Shown: piece after piece, positions 54,539-56,329 of the stretch
Position numbering within the stretch: the stretch's first letter is position 1
Layout of the letters: every line of letters begins with the position of its first letter
Assembly: GCF_905171775.1 (NCBI RefSeq)
Contig: NC_053490.1
Coordinates: 517,643,854-517,707,853, forward strand
Length of the DNA: 64,000 nt
From: Rana temporaria
Taxonomy: Eukaryota; Chordata; Amphibia; Anura; Ranidae
Reading direction: 5' to 3'
Notes under the pieces: generated by a model
The model's database searches: none
What the model saw: only the letters and a program-made list of their open reading frames with translations
Told to the model about the DNA's origin: nothing
Translations under genes and position numbers: made by a program

Positions 54539-54858
54539 TAGATAGATATAGAGAGAGAGACTGTATATATAGATATATATCTATATATAAAATAAAATGT
54601 GTATATAAAAATGTTTTATTTAAAATAAAGTTTACATTTTAAAAATGTAGAAAATAAAAAGAAAATACTTATAAATATGATACAATGCCTGACCTATAGC
54701 TTTAATCCTAGCCTGAAGATATTGGAATTTGATTCCACAATCAATAAAGAAAATAAAGAATGTTATCATGAAATACAAACGGTGTACTTACTCTGGGCTG
54801 AGCAGGTGACCCCCAACAGCAGCACAGCGGCCAAGATCCAGCAAATCCTGCGGTCCAT
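11704..54858 (-). CDS. TFF: Secreted four-domain trefoil factor gene (spliced, five exons)
   Basis: Joined exons (54792-54858, 51690-51833, 21157-21414, 13021-13275, 11704-11837) give 285 codons. They comprise a 21-residue signal peptide and four trefoil (P) domains at about residues 27-64, 77-114, 163-200 and 243-280. Two linkers of roughly 40 residues follow domains 2 and 3. Each domain has C-x9-C-x9-C-x4-CC-x10-C, the three-disulphide trefoil pattern. Trefoil factors are co-secreted with mucins, bind mucin glycans and support mucosal repair. Four P-domains match Xenopus stomach xP4-type peptides (family knowledge); human TFF1 and TFF3 have one and TFF2 has two. All splice junctions are phase 1, so domain exons can be added or lost without a frame change. 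Introns are about 3.0, 30.3, 7.7 and 1.2 kb. The only doubtful junction is the acceptor of exon 5. Orthology rather than paralogy is not shown. Confidence 0.85.
11975..12190. repeat. Degenerate GATGGGGAC-type tandem repeat
   Basis: Repeats of 'ggggaccctgatg', 'ggggactctgatg' and 'aaccctgat' with variable spacing, at the start of TFF intron 4. It marks where coding-like sequence of the last exon must have ended. Confidence 0.6.
12180..12660 (-). pseudogene. hAT transposase 3' fragment in TFF intron 4
   Basis: The minus strand encodes SERAFRPAGGFVTDHRTRLS followed by DSLDRLTFIKLNQSWI, the typical C-terminal end of hAT transposases (dimerisation region tail). The downstream part, 12168-12515 in another frame, has no clear domain. 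There are no ends and no TSD. It is related to, but not the same copy as, the hAT pseudogene at 29041-37975. Confidence 0.7.
12661..13020. other. Intron 4, palindromic repeat remnant
   Basis: Inverted words 'gatttgaaa..gcgagt' and 'catctgtgcatgaaccc/gtacagatgtctttcaaatcg' suggest a degraded foldback MITE of the family S type. No coding content. Confidence 0.4.
13021..13275 (-). CDS. TFF: TFF exon 4: trefoil domain 3 plus linker
   Basis: The acceptor ends CAACTTACAG and the donor is G|GTAAGATG. The exon is 255 nt, phase 1 on both sides, one codon shorter than exon 3 (VAG against VAAG). Cysteines are at 163, 173, 183, 188, 189 and 200. CGYPGIN and CCFD are present, and the pre-cysteine Trp is again replaced by Arg (KRCYF). 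The linker carries ETLEESAKEIEGGKESPQ and PIEDVGQVAG. Similarity to exon 3 continues into both introns (GGAATCTG/TAATCTG-TTTCTGCACCAAC before, GTAAGATG and GGATTCAGACA after), so exons 3 and 4 arose by duplication. Confidence 0.88.
13276..13794. other. Intron 3, no gene
   Basis: No exon-like sequence beyond the acceptor of exon 4. Bases 13712-13740 hold one end of a hAT-like element (AATGGTTCTCAACCTTTTAA); the partner end was not found. Confidence 0.4.
13795..14485. mobile_element. Family M MITE
   Basis: Runs from 'ttacactacgccgccgcaac' through GCGCATGCGCCGG and GCATGCTCCAGTT, 'ccctcatatagcaggggtaa' and 'gccacctagcggcc', to 'gagaatctggcccata'. It is the same landmark set, inverted, as 49153-49874. 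Non-coding. Confidence 0.65.
14486..15565. other. Intron 3, no gene; G-rich imperfect repeats
   Basis: From 14560 to 14830 there are loosely repeated 'gactctgtag..ggggcactgt' motifs. The rest shows no coding frame or paired ends. Confidence 0.4.
15566..15960. mobile_element. Foldback MITE (family S)
   Basis: Ends AGGCCCCTTCCACACAAG and CTTGTGTGAAAGGGGCCTAAG are inverted copies. Internal words 'gagatctgtttcagcggag' and 'acagatctccgctgacacc' also pair. Similar ends occur at 55553-55960 and near 48205. Confidence 0.7.
15961..16258. other. Intron 3, no gene
   Basis: No exon or repeat ends seen. The words around 16250 ('aggtgttcatcagag') reappear at 19007 ('aggtgttcaccagag'), just beyond the element that follows. 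Confidence 0.35.
16259..18914. mobile_element. 2.7-kb DNA element with about 265-bp inverted repeats
   Basis: Bases 16259-16522 (AGAAGTTACGCTGTTAAATT onward) are the reverse complement of 18650-18914 with a few mismatches. No transposase is visible between them. Inside are a family K MITE (16789-17305), AT-rich sequence, a variant of the GAAACGCGT word near 18138 (GAAACGTGCGTCGG), and a second diverged copy of the inner right arm at about 18360-18470. It is a non-autonomous element or a decayed one. Confidence 0.75.
16789..17305. mobile_element. Family K MITE
   Basis: Starts TTAAAGCGGGGGTTCCGCGG and ends GGTGAACCACCGCTTTAA. Related copies are at 19390-19870, 20453-20975 and 45097-45672. Contains 'cacatgacccgccagacgtcacgtgacccgc' type dyads; non-coding. 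Confidence 0.75.
18915..19389. other. Intron 3, no supported gene
   Basis: Sequence around 19000-19300 has LTR-like composition, but I found no paired copy, no coding frame and no exon-like signal. Confidence 0.35.
19390..19870. mobile_element. Family K MITE with poly(C) tract
   Basis: TTTAAAGTGGAGGTTCAC at the left and GGAACCTCCGCTTTAA at the right. A run of 15 C at about 19561-19575 and the palindromic 'cagcagctg...cagctgctga' near the right end are notable. Non-coding. Confidence 0.7.
19871..20452. other. Intron 3, no gene
   Basis: Nothing recognisable apart from short repeat-like words; no exon signal. Confidence 0.35.
20453..20975. mobile_element. Family K MITE forming a near-perfect 0.52-kb palindrome
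   Basis: Left arm 20453-20705 and right arm about 20725-20975 are inverted copies with only scattered mismatches. The centre is near 20715. Ends are TTAAAGCGGTGGTTCCCCC and GGGGGAACCACCGCTTTAA. Overlapping ORFs on both strands are mirror images of the same arm. It lies about 180 bp beyond the donor of TFF exon 3. Confidence 0.9.
21157..21414 (-). CDS. TFF: TFF exon 3: trefoil domain 2 plus linker
   Basis: The acceptor tract ends ACCTACAG and the donor is G|GTAAGATG. The exon is 258 nt, phase 1 on both sides. Cysteines are at 77, 87, 97, 102, 103 and 114, with CGYPGIS and CCFD present. The Trp that normally precedes the last cysteine is Arg (NRCYF). After the domain come about 40 residues rich in Glu, Ala, Gln and Pro (ETMEESAKGIKVGEQPLQ and on to PIEDVLQVAAG), with no cysteine and no mucin-like Thr tract. 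The same linker is conserved in exon 4, which argues that it is truly coding. Confidence 0.88.
21415..21649. other. TFF intron 2, 3' edge
   Basis: Contains the exon 3 acceptor tract and a poly(C) run (about 21523-21540). No other feature. Confidence 0.5.
21658..22801. mobile_element. hAT MITE carrying a minisatellite (1,144 bp)
   Basis: Ends CAGTGTTGCCAACC and GGTTGGCAACACTG are perfect inverted copies. The identical 8-mer ATCCCAAT flanks both sides (21650-21657 and 22802-22809), so the insertion boundaries are exact. Its right part ('aaatgccagtaaaaacgtgg', 'gccagtaaatttc') is shared with the hAT element at 62427-63289. The interior is a G-rich minisatellite. Confidence 0.92.
21780..22566. 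repeat. G-rich minisatellite inside the hAT MITE
   Basis: Mosaic repeats of GATGGAGGCAGGGGGTGATT, 'ggaggcaccgcagaggg' and 'ggtggcagaggg', with higher-order blocks of about 180 bp. All three forward frames and at least two reverse frames stay open, but the proteins are just the repeat (WRQG, PPASIP). Dense GGGG and GGGGG runs make quadruplex folding plausible. Confidence 0.9.
22943..23111. repeat. Inverted repeat, roughly 66-bp arms
   Basis: CTACAATGTAGAGAAAATTA (22943 on) pairs with TAATTTTCTCTGCATTGTAG (ending 23111). The arms also share the 20-mer ATGCAATACAGTGATAGACA and its complement. The spacer is about 35 bp. Probably an end-to-end MITE remnant. Confidence 0.8.
23113..23490. repeat. 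Family T foldback MITE
   Basis: Starts near GACCGTTTGTACGCTCCATC and ends GATTGTGTGTATGAGGCTTAA, with 'gacaattgt' dyads inside. Non-coding. Confidence 0.65.
23491..23650 (-). pseudogene. LINE reverse-transcriptase fragment
   Basis: The minus-strand frame reads VTPILKNPTLDPTS, then LLPFTSKVLECLVYNRLSSY and NNLLDP. This is the conserved early reverse-transcriptase block of CR1/L2-type LINEs (PILKKP...LSKVLE...NNLLDP). Only about 50 codons remain and no other LINE part adjoins it. Confidence 0.7.
23651..25424. other. TFF intron 2, no gene recognised
   Basis: No exon or intact element. Around 24798-24990 a repeat remnant ('gccgcactccgaaggaac', 'gggcttagtcatggctcac') resembles the elements at 44.8 and 48.7 kb. 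The rest is unassigned. Confidence 0.4.
25425..26059. other. One hAT-like end (CAGGGCCAGATTAAG), otherwise unassigned
   Basis: CAGGGCCAGATTAAGAACAT begins at 25425. A similar inverted end closes at 28595 (TTAATCCGGCCCTG), but the flanking 8-mers (CTGTGGAG and ACTCCACC) differ, so I do not join them into one element. Confidence 0.4.
26060..26910. repeat. About 39-bp minisatellite
   Basis: Roughly twenty units of GGTATGACAGTGGGCACTAT followed by GTACAGGAGAGGAGTGTGGA, with single-base variants and a few shortened units. Non-coding. Confidence 0.9.
26911..27479. other. TFF intron 2, no gene
   Basis: No exon signal. Short dyads around 26990-27060 ('catacatgga', 'tctatgtatgggctagctgg') hint at a decayed MITE. 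Confidence 0.35.
27480..28102. mobile_element. Probable MITE with AGAGCTGCA ends
   Basis: Left end CTAGAGCTGCACAATTAATC and right end CCTGCAGCTCTACAC are imperfect inverted copies. The left motif is common at ends of vertebrate DNA transposons. No coding content and no clear target duplication. Confidence 0.5.
28103..28640. other. TFF intron 2, repeat end and poly(T)
   Basis: Two T-runs near 28480 and 28505, then an isolated hAT-type end TTAATCCGGCCCTG closing at 28595. No gene. Confidence 0.4.
28641..29022. repeat. Family M MITE, partial, inverted
   Basis: Contains 'cgaacgacttacgcaaac', 'ccctcatatagcaggggtaa', 'gaatcggcgtaaatcc', 'gcgccacctagaggcc' and 'agatccgacggtgtaag', in the order seen at 13795-14485. 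Confidence 0.6.
29325..29575. repeat. Family C fragment
   Basis: 'cccacaaatagagctttctt', 'tttgatcacctctgcg', 'aaatatcccc' and 'tttaggccaatatgtattct' match the interior of 7075-7977. Ends are missing. Confidence 0.75.
29583..30139. repeat. Minisatellite of GCCATGACAGGTCC units
   Basis: Variable-length units (about 42-60 bp) on the theme GAGCCATGACAGGTCCTCTT then TATACTCC and TATACATGTATA. Open frames read YRAMTGPLYTP repeats and are not genes. Confidence 0.88.
30729..31490 (+). repeat. 5' LTR (762 bp)
   Basis: Carries three copies of a 39-bp unit at about 30764-30880, each holding the inverted repeat TACTGGCAATCTTGCCAGTA. A 'cctatttaaag' near 30930 is TATA-like. Has 7 bp (TGCCCGC) that the 3' LTR lacks. 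Confidence 0.92.
31508..31573 (+). pseudogene. Displaced N-terminus of gag
   Basis: ATG at 31508 opens 21 codons (MESEREVSLLQTLCRTVTAL, then Ser) and stops at 31571. The main gag-pol frame continues directly after in another frame and lacks an in-frame ATG at its start. The simplest reading is a small indel near 31570 that cut gag from its start codon. Confidence 0.65.
31519..36066 (+). CDS. Gag-pol polyprotein of the Gypsy element
   Basis: Uninterrupted frame of about 1,500 codons. Counting from 31603, the order is: a gag-like domain (PERFSGDRKRFRTFQNACEL, about 40-240); CCHC zinc knuckle (LCLYCGDEGHFLQSC, about 258-275); aspartic protease (VDSGA, about 317); reverse transcriptase (VYLDDILVFS, about 635); RNase H (LEVDASEIAVGA, about 785); integrase with HHCC region and catalytic MDFIVE, TSDRGVQFTS and NGQTERTN (about 980-1150); and a C-terminal chromodomain (FLIKWKGYGPEENSWEP, about 1337-1377). 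Gag and pol share one frame. The 5' end lacks an ATG (see 31508-31573). A 12-bp direct duplication at about 33667-33690 gives ADGIADGIA between reverse transcriptase and RNase H. The frame runs about 240 nt into the 3' LTR before stopping. Confidence 0.93.
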   Translation, partial: KGGLSSTNPLSDCYRTLLNGARVQLHDQLQLAPSLASTSEDLGIRHSAAQTVTCNHVELSCSPEPRVPLPERFSGDRKRFRTFQNACELYFSLLPRTFSTEEVKVGFLISLLLDEPQAWAHRLREQHDPVLASVNSFFAAMAQLYADPFRHHTAEATLSHLQQGSRPVEDYVSDFRLWSADTKWDNSALCFHFRLGLSEAIKDELARVDTLSSLNDLILLAIQIDRRLRERQSEKALNSQLLPVHSKLPLPASSAAMPKDTQKVPPASFPRSPLTQQERSRRYHNRLCLYCGDEGHFLQSCPRRHRRRPSPPSQMVASPSLGQNHTSLPISLQFSGKILTVPAIVDSGACSCFVDSSFATMHELPLCAKKNSFLVHLADNSGIKSGPVTLETALIPCSTASGHHELLRLDVITSPLFPVILGQPWLKAHNPLINWSSGEVSFSSDYCKKHCFPHTPSPGEPFLCITVDPETAKLVPSVYHEYLDVFNKKNADTLPPHRPYDCPIELLPGAEIPFGRIYPLSELELEELQKYINENLDKGFIWPSSSPAGAGIFFVEKKDHTLRPCIDYRDLNKVTIKNRYPLPLIPELFQRLREARVFSKLDLRGAYNLIRIREGDEWKTAFRSRFGHFEYLVMPFGLCNMPATFQHFVNDVFRDFLDVFTIVYLDDILVFSISIERHRVHVKKVLDRLRKHHLYAKAEKCEFEKSTIQFLGLVISADGIADGIAMDPQKVSAVLEWPAPTDKKSVQRFVGFSNFYRKFIKTFSGIISPITQLTRSHTTFSWTLEAQAAFEKLKGLFTSAPILRHPDPDLPYVLEVDASEIAVGAILSQRLGTKSLLHPVAFFSRKLSTSERNYDVGDRELLAIKSALEEWRYLLEGAAHPILVFTDHKNLEYLRTAKRLRPCQARWALFFARFCFHITYRPGSKNGKPDALSRMFQDTEVPPEPDTILPAKKFLLLQSDLISQIKSAVQNHPPPPELHLQCKEGLYYHGEQIFVPEHLRTAVLYMCHDHPLAGHFGAYKTSNLVLRSFWWPHLLQNCRDYVKSCTTCLWNKSDRAKNWGLLEPLPVPDKLWSMISMDFIVELPPSEGFTTIFVIVDRLSKMAHFVPLKGTPSAAETASSFIREVVRLHGIPANITSDRGVQFTSRFWKSLCKALGIKHCLSSAYHPQTNGQTERTNQTLEQYLRCFSSFAQDDWASLLPLAEFAYNNSIHSAIKQTPFFANYGFHPSFLSDVPQDSSVPAVQDRLDFWRSNNQLLQETITKAQESNKRFFDRRRRGNLDLQSGDKVLLSTANLKLACPSKKLGPRYIGPFPVKKRINAVAFELSLPGSLRIHPVFHVSLLKRSIANPFPDRELEAPAPVLVEGNEEFVVETVLDCRKRRGQTQFLIKWKGYGPEENSWEPASNIHAPRLVQAFFQRHPEKRALRGIQRLPVRGGGNVRKGRSVREMSVVEVLAILPVEEMAIEEVLAILPVEEMAIEEVLAILPVDEMGAIGSSCDRKILPDAYLKRALTIRQC
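35829..36583 (+). repeat. 3' LTR (755 bp)
   Basis: Same as the 5' LTR apart from about ten substitutions and the 7-bp gap. Preceded by a G-rich polypurine tract. Holds the same three hairpin-bearing 39-bp units. Confidence 0.92.
37976..38215. repeat. Tandem about 110-bp repeat at the 3' end of the hAT gene
   Basis: Two direct units share 'gggctaatttttggggcct', 'tggccgacactt' and GTGAATGCCTAATGTACCAC. Likely the 3' untranslated tail of the hAT element; its terminal repeat was not found. Confidence 0.65.
38216..38619. repeat. Family C MITE, right half
   Basis: Matches the right half of 1895-2794 ('aaattttgcgcaaaccgatc', 'ggtgatcaaata', 'ggtccgggtcttaagtggtt'). The left half is missing. Confidence 0.75.
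38620..39279. other. TFF intron 2, no gene
   Basis: AT-rich; no exon signal or repeat ends recognised apart from an isolated 'ttccgctttaag' (38861-38872), an orphan end of family K. Confidence 0.4.
39280..41420 (-). pseudogene. Degenerate Tc1-like transposon and transposase
   Basis: Left end TACACTCACTGGCCACTTTA with 'ttaggtacacct' is a familiar vertebrate Tc1-family terminus; the right terminus is not recognisable. On the minus strand, 41348-41064 encodes the helix-turn-helix start (MGKKGDLCGFECGMVVGARW, then AGLSISKTADLLGF). Further pieces of the catalytic part follow in shifting frames down to about 40330. It is split by a hAT element (39332-40318) close to its end. Confidence 0.75.
39332..40318. 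mobile_element. hAT MITE carrying a minisatellite (987 bp), inside the Tc1 element
   Basis: Ends CAGTGGCG and CGCCACTG with identical 8-mers GTTGGACC on both sides (39324-39331 and 40319-40326). From about 39610 to 40300 it is filled with GCACAGTGGTGACAATTGAT and TGGCTGCGTTTGATGGCATG repeats. Open reverse frames (CHAIKRSHCAMPSN) are repeat artefacts. Confidence 0.92.
41421..42553. other. TFF intron 2, no gene
   Basis: No trefoil exon, no transposase and no paired ends seen. Composition is unremarkable. Confidence 0.4.
42554..43066. mobile_element. hAT MITE (513 bp)
   Basis: Ends CAGGGGTGCCCAACC and GGTTGGGCACCCCTG are perfect inverted copies. Flanking 8-mers ATGTACAG and TTGTATAG agree at 6 of 8 positions, as for an older insertion. 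Contains 'gtggcccgcg' at both ends. Confidence 0.82.
43067..43684. other. TFF intron 2, no gene
   Basis: AT-rich. A G-run at 43373-43383 is the only oddity. No exon signal. Confidence 0.4.
43685..44405. mobile_element. Family M MITE, full length
   Basis: Ends TAGGTAGATTCAGGTA and TACCTGAATCTACCTA are perfect inverted copies. TAA flanks both sides, compatible with the 3-bp target duplication of PIF/Harbinger elements. Carries the M landmarks 'ggccgctaggtggcgcttcc' and GGCGCATGCGCAGT. Confidence 0.78.
44406..45096. other. TFF intron 2; GAAACGCGT repeat remnant at 44812-44990
   Basis: 'agccatgactaagcactgat', GTGAAACGCGTCGGCTGTCC and 'ggagtgcggctgtccatcc' recur at 24.8 and 48.7-48.97 kb, so this is a dispersed repeat. 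No gene. Confidence 0.5.
45097..45672. mobile_element. Family K MITE
   Basis: Starts TTAAAGCGGAGGTTCACCCT and ends CGGAACCCCCGCTTTAA. Interior dyads ('gggcgtgaactttttattac', 'gttgtgatggcaacg'). Non-coding. Confidence 0.75.
45673..46059. other. TFF intron 2, no gene
   Basis: Bases 46005-46060 ('ggtctgcacctcaacccaat') resemble the tail of a Tc1 transposase gene, too short to call. Confidence 0.35.
46060..46873. repeat. Two adjacent family T foldback MITEs
   Basis: First: 46060-46454, AGGCCCTGTACACACGATCA to TGATCGTGTGTACAAGGCCT. Second: 46457-46873, AGGCCTTGTACACACGGTCG to GACCGTATGTACGGGGCCT. They abut almost base to base and share ACTGAAC, CATCGGTTTGGAC and 'gcgcgggttttgaacc' words in both orientations. 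Confidence 0.8.
47051..47594. repeat. Family T foldback MITE
   Basis: Ends TAATGCCGCGTACACGCG and TCGTCTGTATGCGGCATTA, with 'tccgacaacaaa' words in both orientations. The element at 59505-59946 has the same ends. Confidence 0.78.
47655..48205. repeat. Family M left part joined to a family S right part
   Basis: 47662-47975 follows the left half of family M ('ggattcacaaagacttacgc', 'ggccgctaggggcgcttcc'). 47980-48205 then follows family S ('cactggagagacagcagcgg', 'gtgtgaaaggggtctaaag'). Probably one element inserted in the other, with loss of a half. Confidence 0.5.
48206..48854. other. TFF intron 2, no gene; satellite-like words
   Basis: 48190-48400 has loose 'ggtggtcagtg' repeats reminiscent of the 56-64 kb satellite. 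The rest is unassigned. Confidence 0.4.
48855..48976. repeat. Near-perfect palindrome with GAAACGCGT/ACGCGTTTC
   Basis: Arms of about 59 bp (48856-48914 and 48917-48975) around a GG centre, with only two or three mismatches. Contains TTAGTCATAGCTAAAAAATA and its complement. Confidence 0.88.
49153..49874. mobile_element. Family M MITE, full length
   Basis: Ends GGGCCCGGATTCACAAAGGA and ACCTTTCTGAATCTGGCCCC. It has all family landmarks in order: ACGCCGTCGTATC, 'ggccgctaggtggcgctcc', 'cccctcataaagcaggggta', GCGCGCATGCGCCG, CACGCCCCCTACC and ACGCCGCCGTAACTT. Confidence 0.8.
49875..50650. other. TFF intron 2; family S-like dyads, no gene
   Basis: 'caagttgcatcaaagtcaga' and 'aagtcgcaggacaagttgca' words repeat in both orientations (49880-50280). 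GC-rich 'gccgcagcttcgcggcc' dyads lie at 50320-50520. Confidence 0.45.
50651..51148. mobile_element. MITE with ACCGTATTT ends and a long internal palindrome
   Basis: Left ACCGTATTTATCGGCGTATA and right CGACAAATACGGT are inverted copies of a widespread vertebrate MITE end. Inside, about 50758-50925 is a palindrome: CGCCGACATATACCGAGTGC pairs with GCACTCGGTATATGTCGGCG. ORFs on both strands come from the arms. Confidence 0.78.
51149..51689. other. TFF intron 2, 5' edge
   Basis: The exon 2 donor is at its right end. Otherwise no feature is recognised. Confidence 0.5.
51690..51833 (-). CDS. TFF: TFF exon 2: trefoil domain 1
   Basis: The acceptor is a clean pyrimidine tract ending CCATAG, and the donor is G|GTAAT. 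The exon is 144 nt, phase 1 at both ends. It encodes residues 23-71 with cysteines at 27, 37, 47, 52, 53 and 64. The family signature CGYPGIS is followed by CCFD and by WCF at the last cysteine. Those Trp, Asp and Pro residues line the glycan-binding cleft in other trefoil factors. A minisatellite-bearing hAT element (51921-52313) sits 88 bp upstream of the acceptor, in intron 1. Confidence 0.92.
51921..52313. mobile_element. hAT MITE with internal tandem repeats (393 bp)
   Basis: Ends CAGGGCAGCCATCA and TGATGGCGGCCCTG. Flanking 8-mers TTGGCGAT and TTGCCGAT match at 7 of 8. Four degenerate units of about 95 bp share GGGGACCATCGGGCCCCTTA and 'caggtgtaatgcaaaaaa'. It lies 88 bp upstream of the TFF exon 2 acceptor. 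Confidence 0.85.
52340..53223. other. TFF intron 1, hAT-type end and no gene
   Basis: GGGGTCTCCAAACTTTCTAA at about 52350 is a common vertebrate hAT end; the other end was not found. A poly(C) run lies near 52630. At 53058 'taaagtggggttcccacttt' begins another MITE remnant. Confidence 0.45.
53224..54208. mobile_element. Family C MITE, full length
   Basis: Left 'ccggttaatgcccgccgcat' (eroded) and right GGTCCGGGGCTTAAGTGGTTAA. The interior matches 1895-2794 closely. Lies in TFF intron 1; non-coding. Confidence 0.78.
54351..54547. repeat. (GATA)n and (TA)n microsatellites
   Basis: About 22 GATA units at 54352-54438, then ATATCTATATAT and about 28 TA units to 54536, then GATA again. They lie in TFF intron 1, about 250-440 bp downstream of the exon 1 donor. 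Almost certainly length-variable between individuals. Confidence 0.97.
54792..54858 (-). CDS. TFF: TFF exon 1: start codon and signal peptide
   Basis: ATG at 54858-54856 opens 22 codons plus one base. The peptide MDRRICWILAAVLLLGVTCS continues with Ala-Gln. It has a basic start, a hydrophobic core of about 13 residues and a small-residue site (C-S-A before Q), typical of a secretory signal. Cleavage after Ala21 would leave an N-terminal Gln able to cyclise, as seen in other trefoil factors. The exon ends A|GTAAGT, a strong donor in phase 1. It lies about 75 bp downstream of a TATA box, and the 5' untranslated region is short (about 45 nt if transcription starts about 30 bp after TATA). Confidence 0.88.
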
Positions 54859-54903
54859 TCTGACGTTCTCCTGCAGGCCTAGATGAAGAATTCTGACCGG
54901 CAG

Positions 54904-54971
54904 CGAAGGGCCTGCGCTCCCCAGGGGTCATTTTATATCCTCGGGTCTGTTTGCAGAATTCTTCTGATAAG
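54904..54971 (-). promoter_or_regulatory. TFF core promoter: TATA box and GATA site
   Basis: Reading the minus strand, CTTATCAG (54971-54964, a GATA-factor site) is followed by GGATATAAAATG, with TATAAAA at 54937-54931. The start codon lies about 75 bp downstream of TATA. Gastric trefoil promoters are TATA-driven and respond to GATA-6 in mammals (established for TFF1/TFF2); a role here is an inference. Confidence 0.7.
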
Positions 54972-54979
54972 GTTTTCTG

Positions 54980-55552
54980 AAGGTGAGGCCTGTAGCTGTC
55001 TACACCCCGCTCTGTCTATTTAAATATGACCCTTAATGGGTGACACCGGCAAGAGGCTGTGCAGTCCATAAAAGAAGGCGGCAGTTTATTTTCAGATCAC
55101 TCCAATAAATCAGTAAAGTATGATATGAGCTTTTACAAAAGGGAAACAAAGATGTAAACTGTTAAACAATGTATGTTACAATGTGTAAGAATCTCTTTAA
55201 AGGGCCAGTCCACCCAAAATCGATATCACCTGAGCTGATTGCATAAACATCCCCAAAAAATTCAATATTTCCTGAAAGCAGACACCCTAAAGAGAATAAA
55301 ATAGTGGTAGTTCCAGTTTTTTGTATCACATAAAAAATACAGTAAACGCAATATATTACAGTACCCAATTCTTTCGTAAAATATAAAAGATGAGGTTGCA
55401 CCGCTTAAATAGCAACCCAAAACGCCAAGCCTTAAAATTGCGCGCACCCATAAAACAATGACATAATTCAGTACTCTATATTTTCCATAGAGGATTACAA
55501 ACACGCGACCAAGGTGCTGGACCATGAATTCTAAAAGTTTATTTGTTAGACC
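54980..55552. other. Upstream region of the TFF gene
   Basis: No coding exon. ATTTAAATA at about 55018-55026 and AT-rich stretches only. Any enhancer here is unrecognised. Confidence 0.4.
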
Positions 55553-55960
55553 CCTTTCACACTGGGGCGGTGGGAGCGTTAGCGGTAAAGCGCTGCTAGT
55601 TTTAGCGGCGCTTTACCGCTGTTTTATCTGTGCTTTTCAACCGCAATCGGTGAGCTTTTAACCACCGCGAGCGGCCAAATAAAGGGTTAACAGCGCCTAG
55701 TGTTGCAGGACTGCCGAATCGCTTTGCAGGCGCTTCGGCAGCGCTGCTCATTCATTTCAATGGCAAGGGCGGTGGAGGAACAGTCCTCCACCGCCCCAAA
55801 GATGCTGCTTGCAGGTCTTTTTTTCCCATCCTGCAAGTGCACCACCCCAGTGTGAAAGCACGCAGGCTTTCACACTGGGGTGGCTTGAAAGGGACTTTAC
55901 AGGCACCATTTTTAGCGCTAAAACGCCTGTAAAGCGCCCCAGTGTTTTTTAGGGTCCCAT
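55553..55960. mobile_element. Family S foldback MITE
   Basis: Left ACCCCTTTCACACTGGGGCG and right GCGCCCCAGTG with 'tttttagggtcc'. Internal 'gctttcacactggggtgg' and 'ccaccccagtgtgaaagc' pair. Non-coding. Confidence 0.7.
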
Positions 55961-56329
55961 CCCTTTTTCAACGCCATCGATGGAATGCTGGGAATTTTAC
56001 TAAAAAAATATATTCATCACACAGGGGACAAACATTTCCCTATGTGATAATTTTTTTCGGTGACAGGTACTCTTTACTAACATATCAGAGACCTAAAGGA
56101 TTGGCTGGCAGGGAGCTGCAAATAGCATCCAGAAATTATCATTGCACCCTGGCTCAGTACTGCCCTAATATGAGCAGTGGGCGGCAGTCGTAAGCCAATC
56201 GTAACATTTCACATAGGTGTAGTAAGCCATACATCTGTGCAGGGCTGTGTTTTCCCATACATGAATGCAGAGGTGTTCCATGCATCCCAGCGCAGGCAGT
56301 CCTATTTATGTCAATTCGTGGTTGGTGGG

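Noticed and set aside
54677..54886. Plus-strand ORF over 54.8 kb
   Set aside because: Antisense shadow of TFF exon 1; the minus strand has the start, signal peptide and donor.
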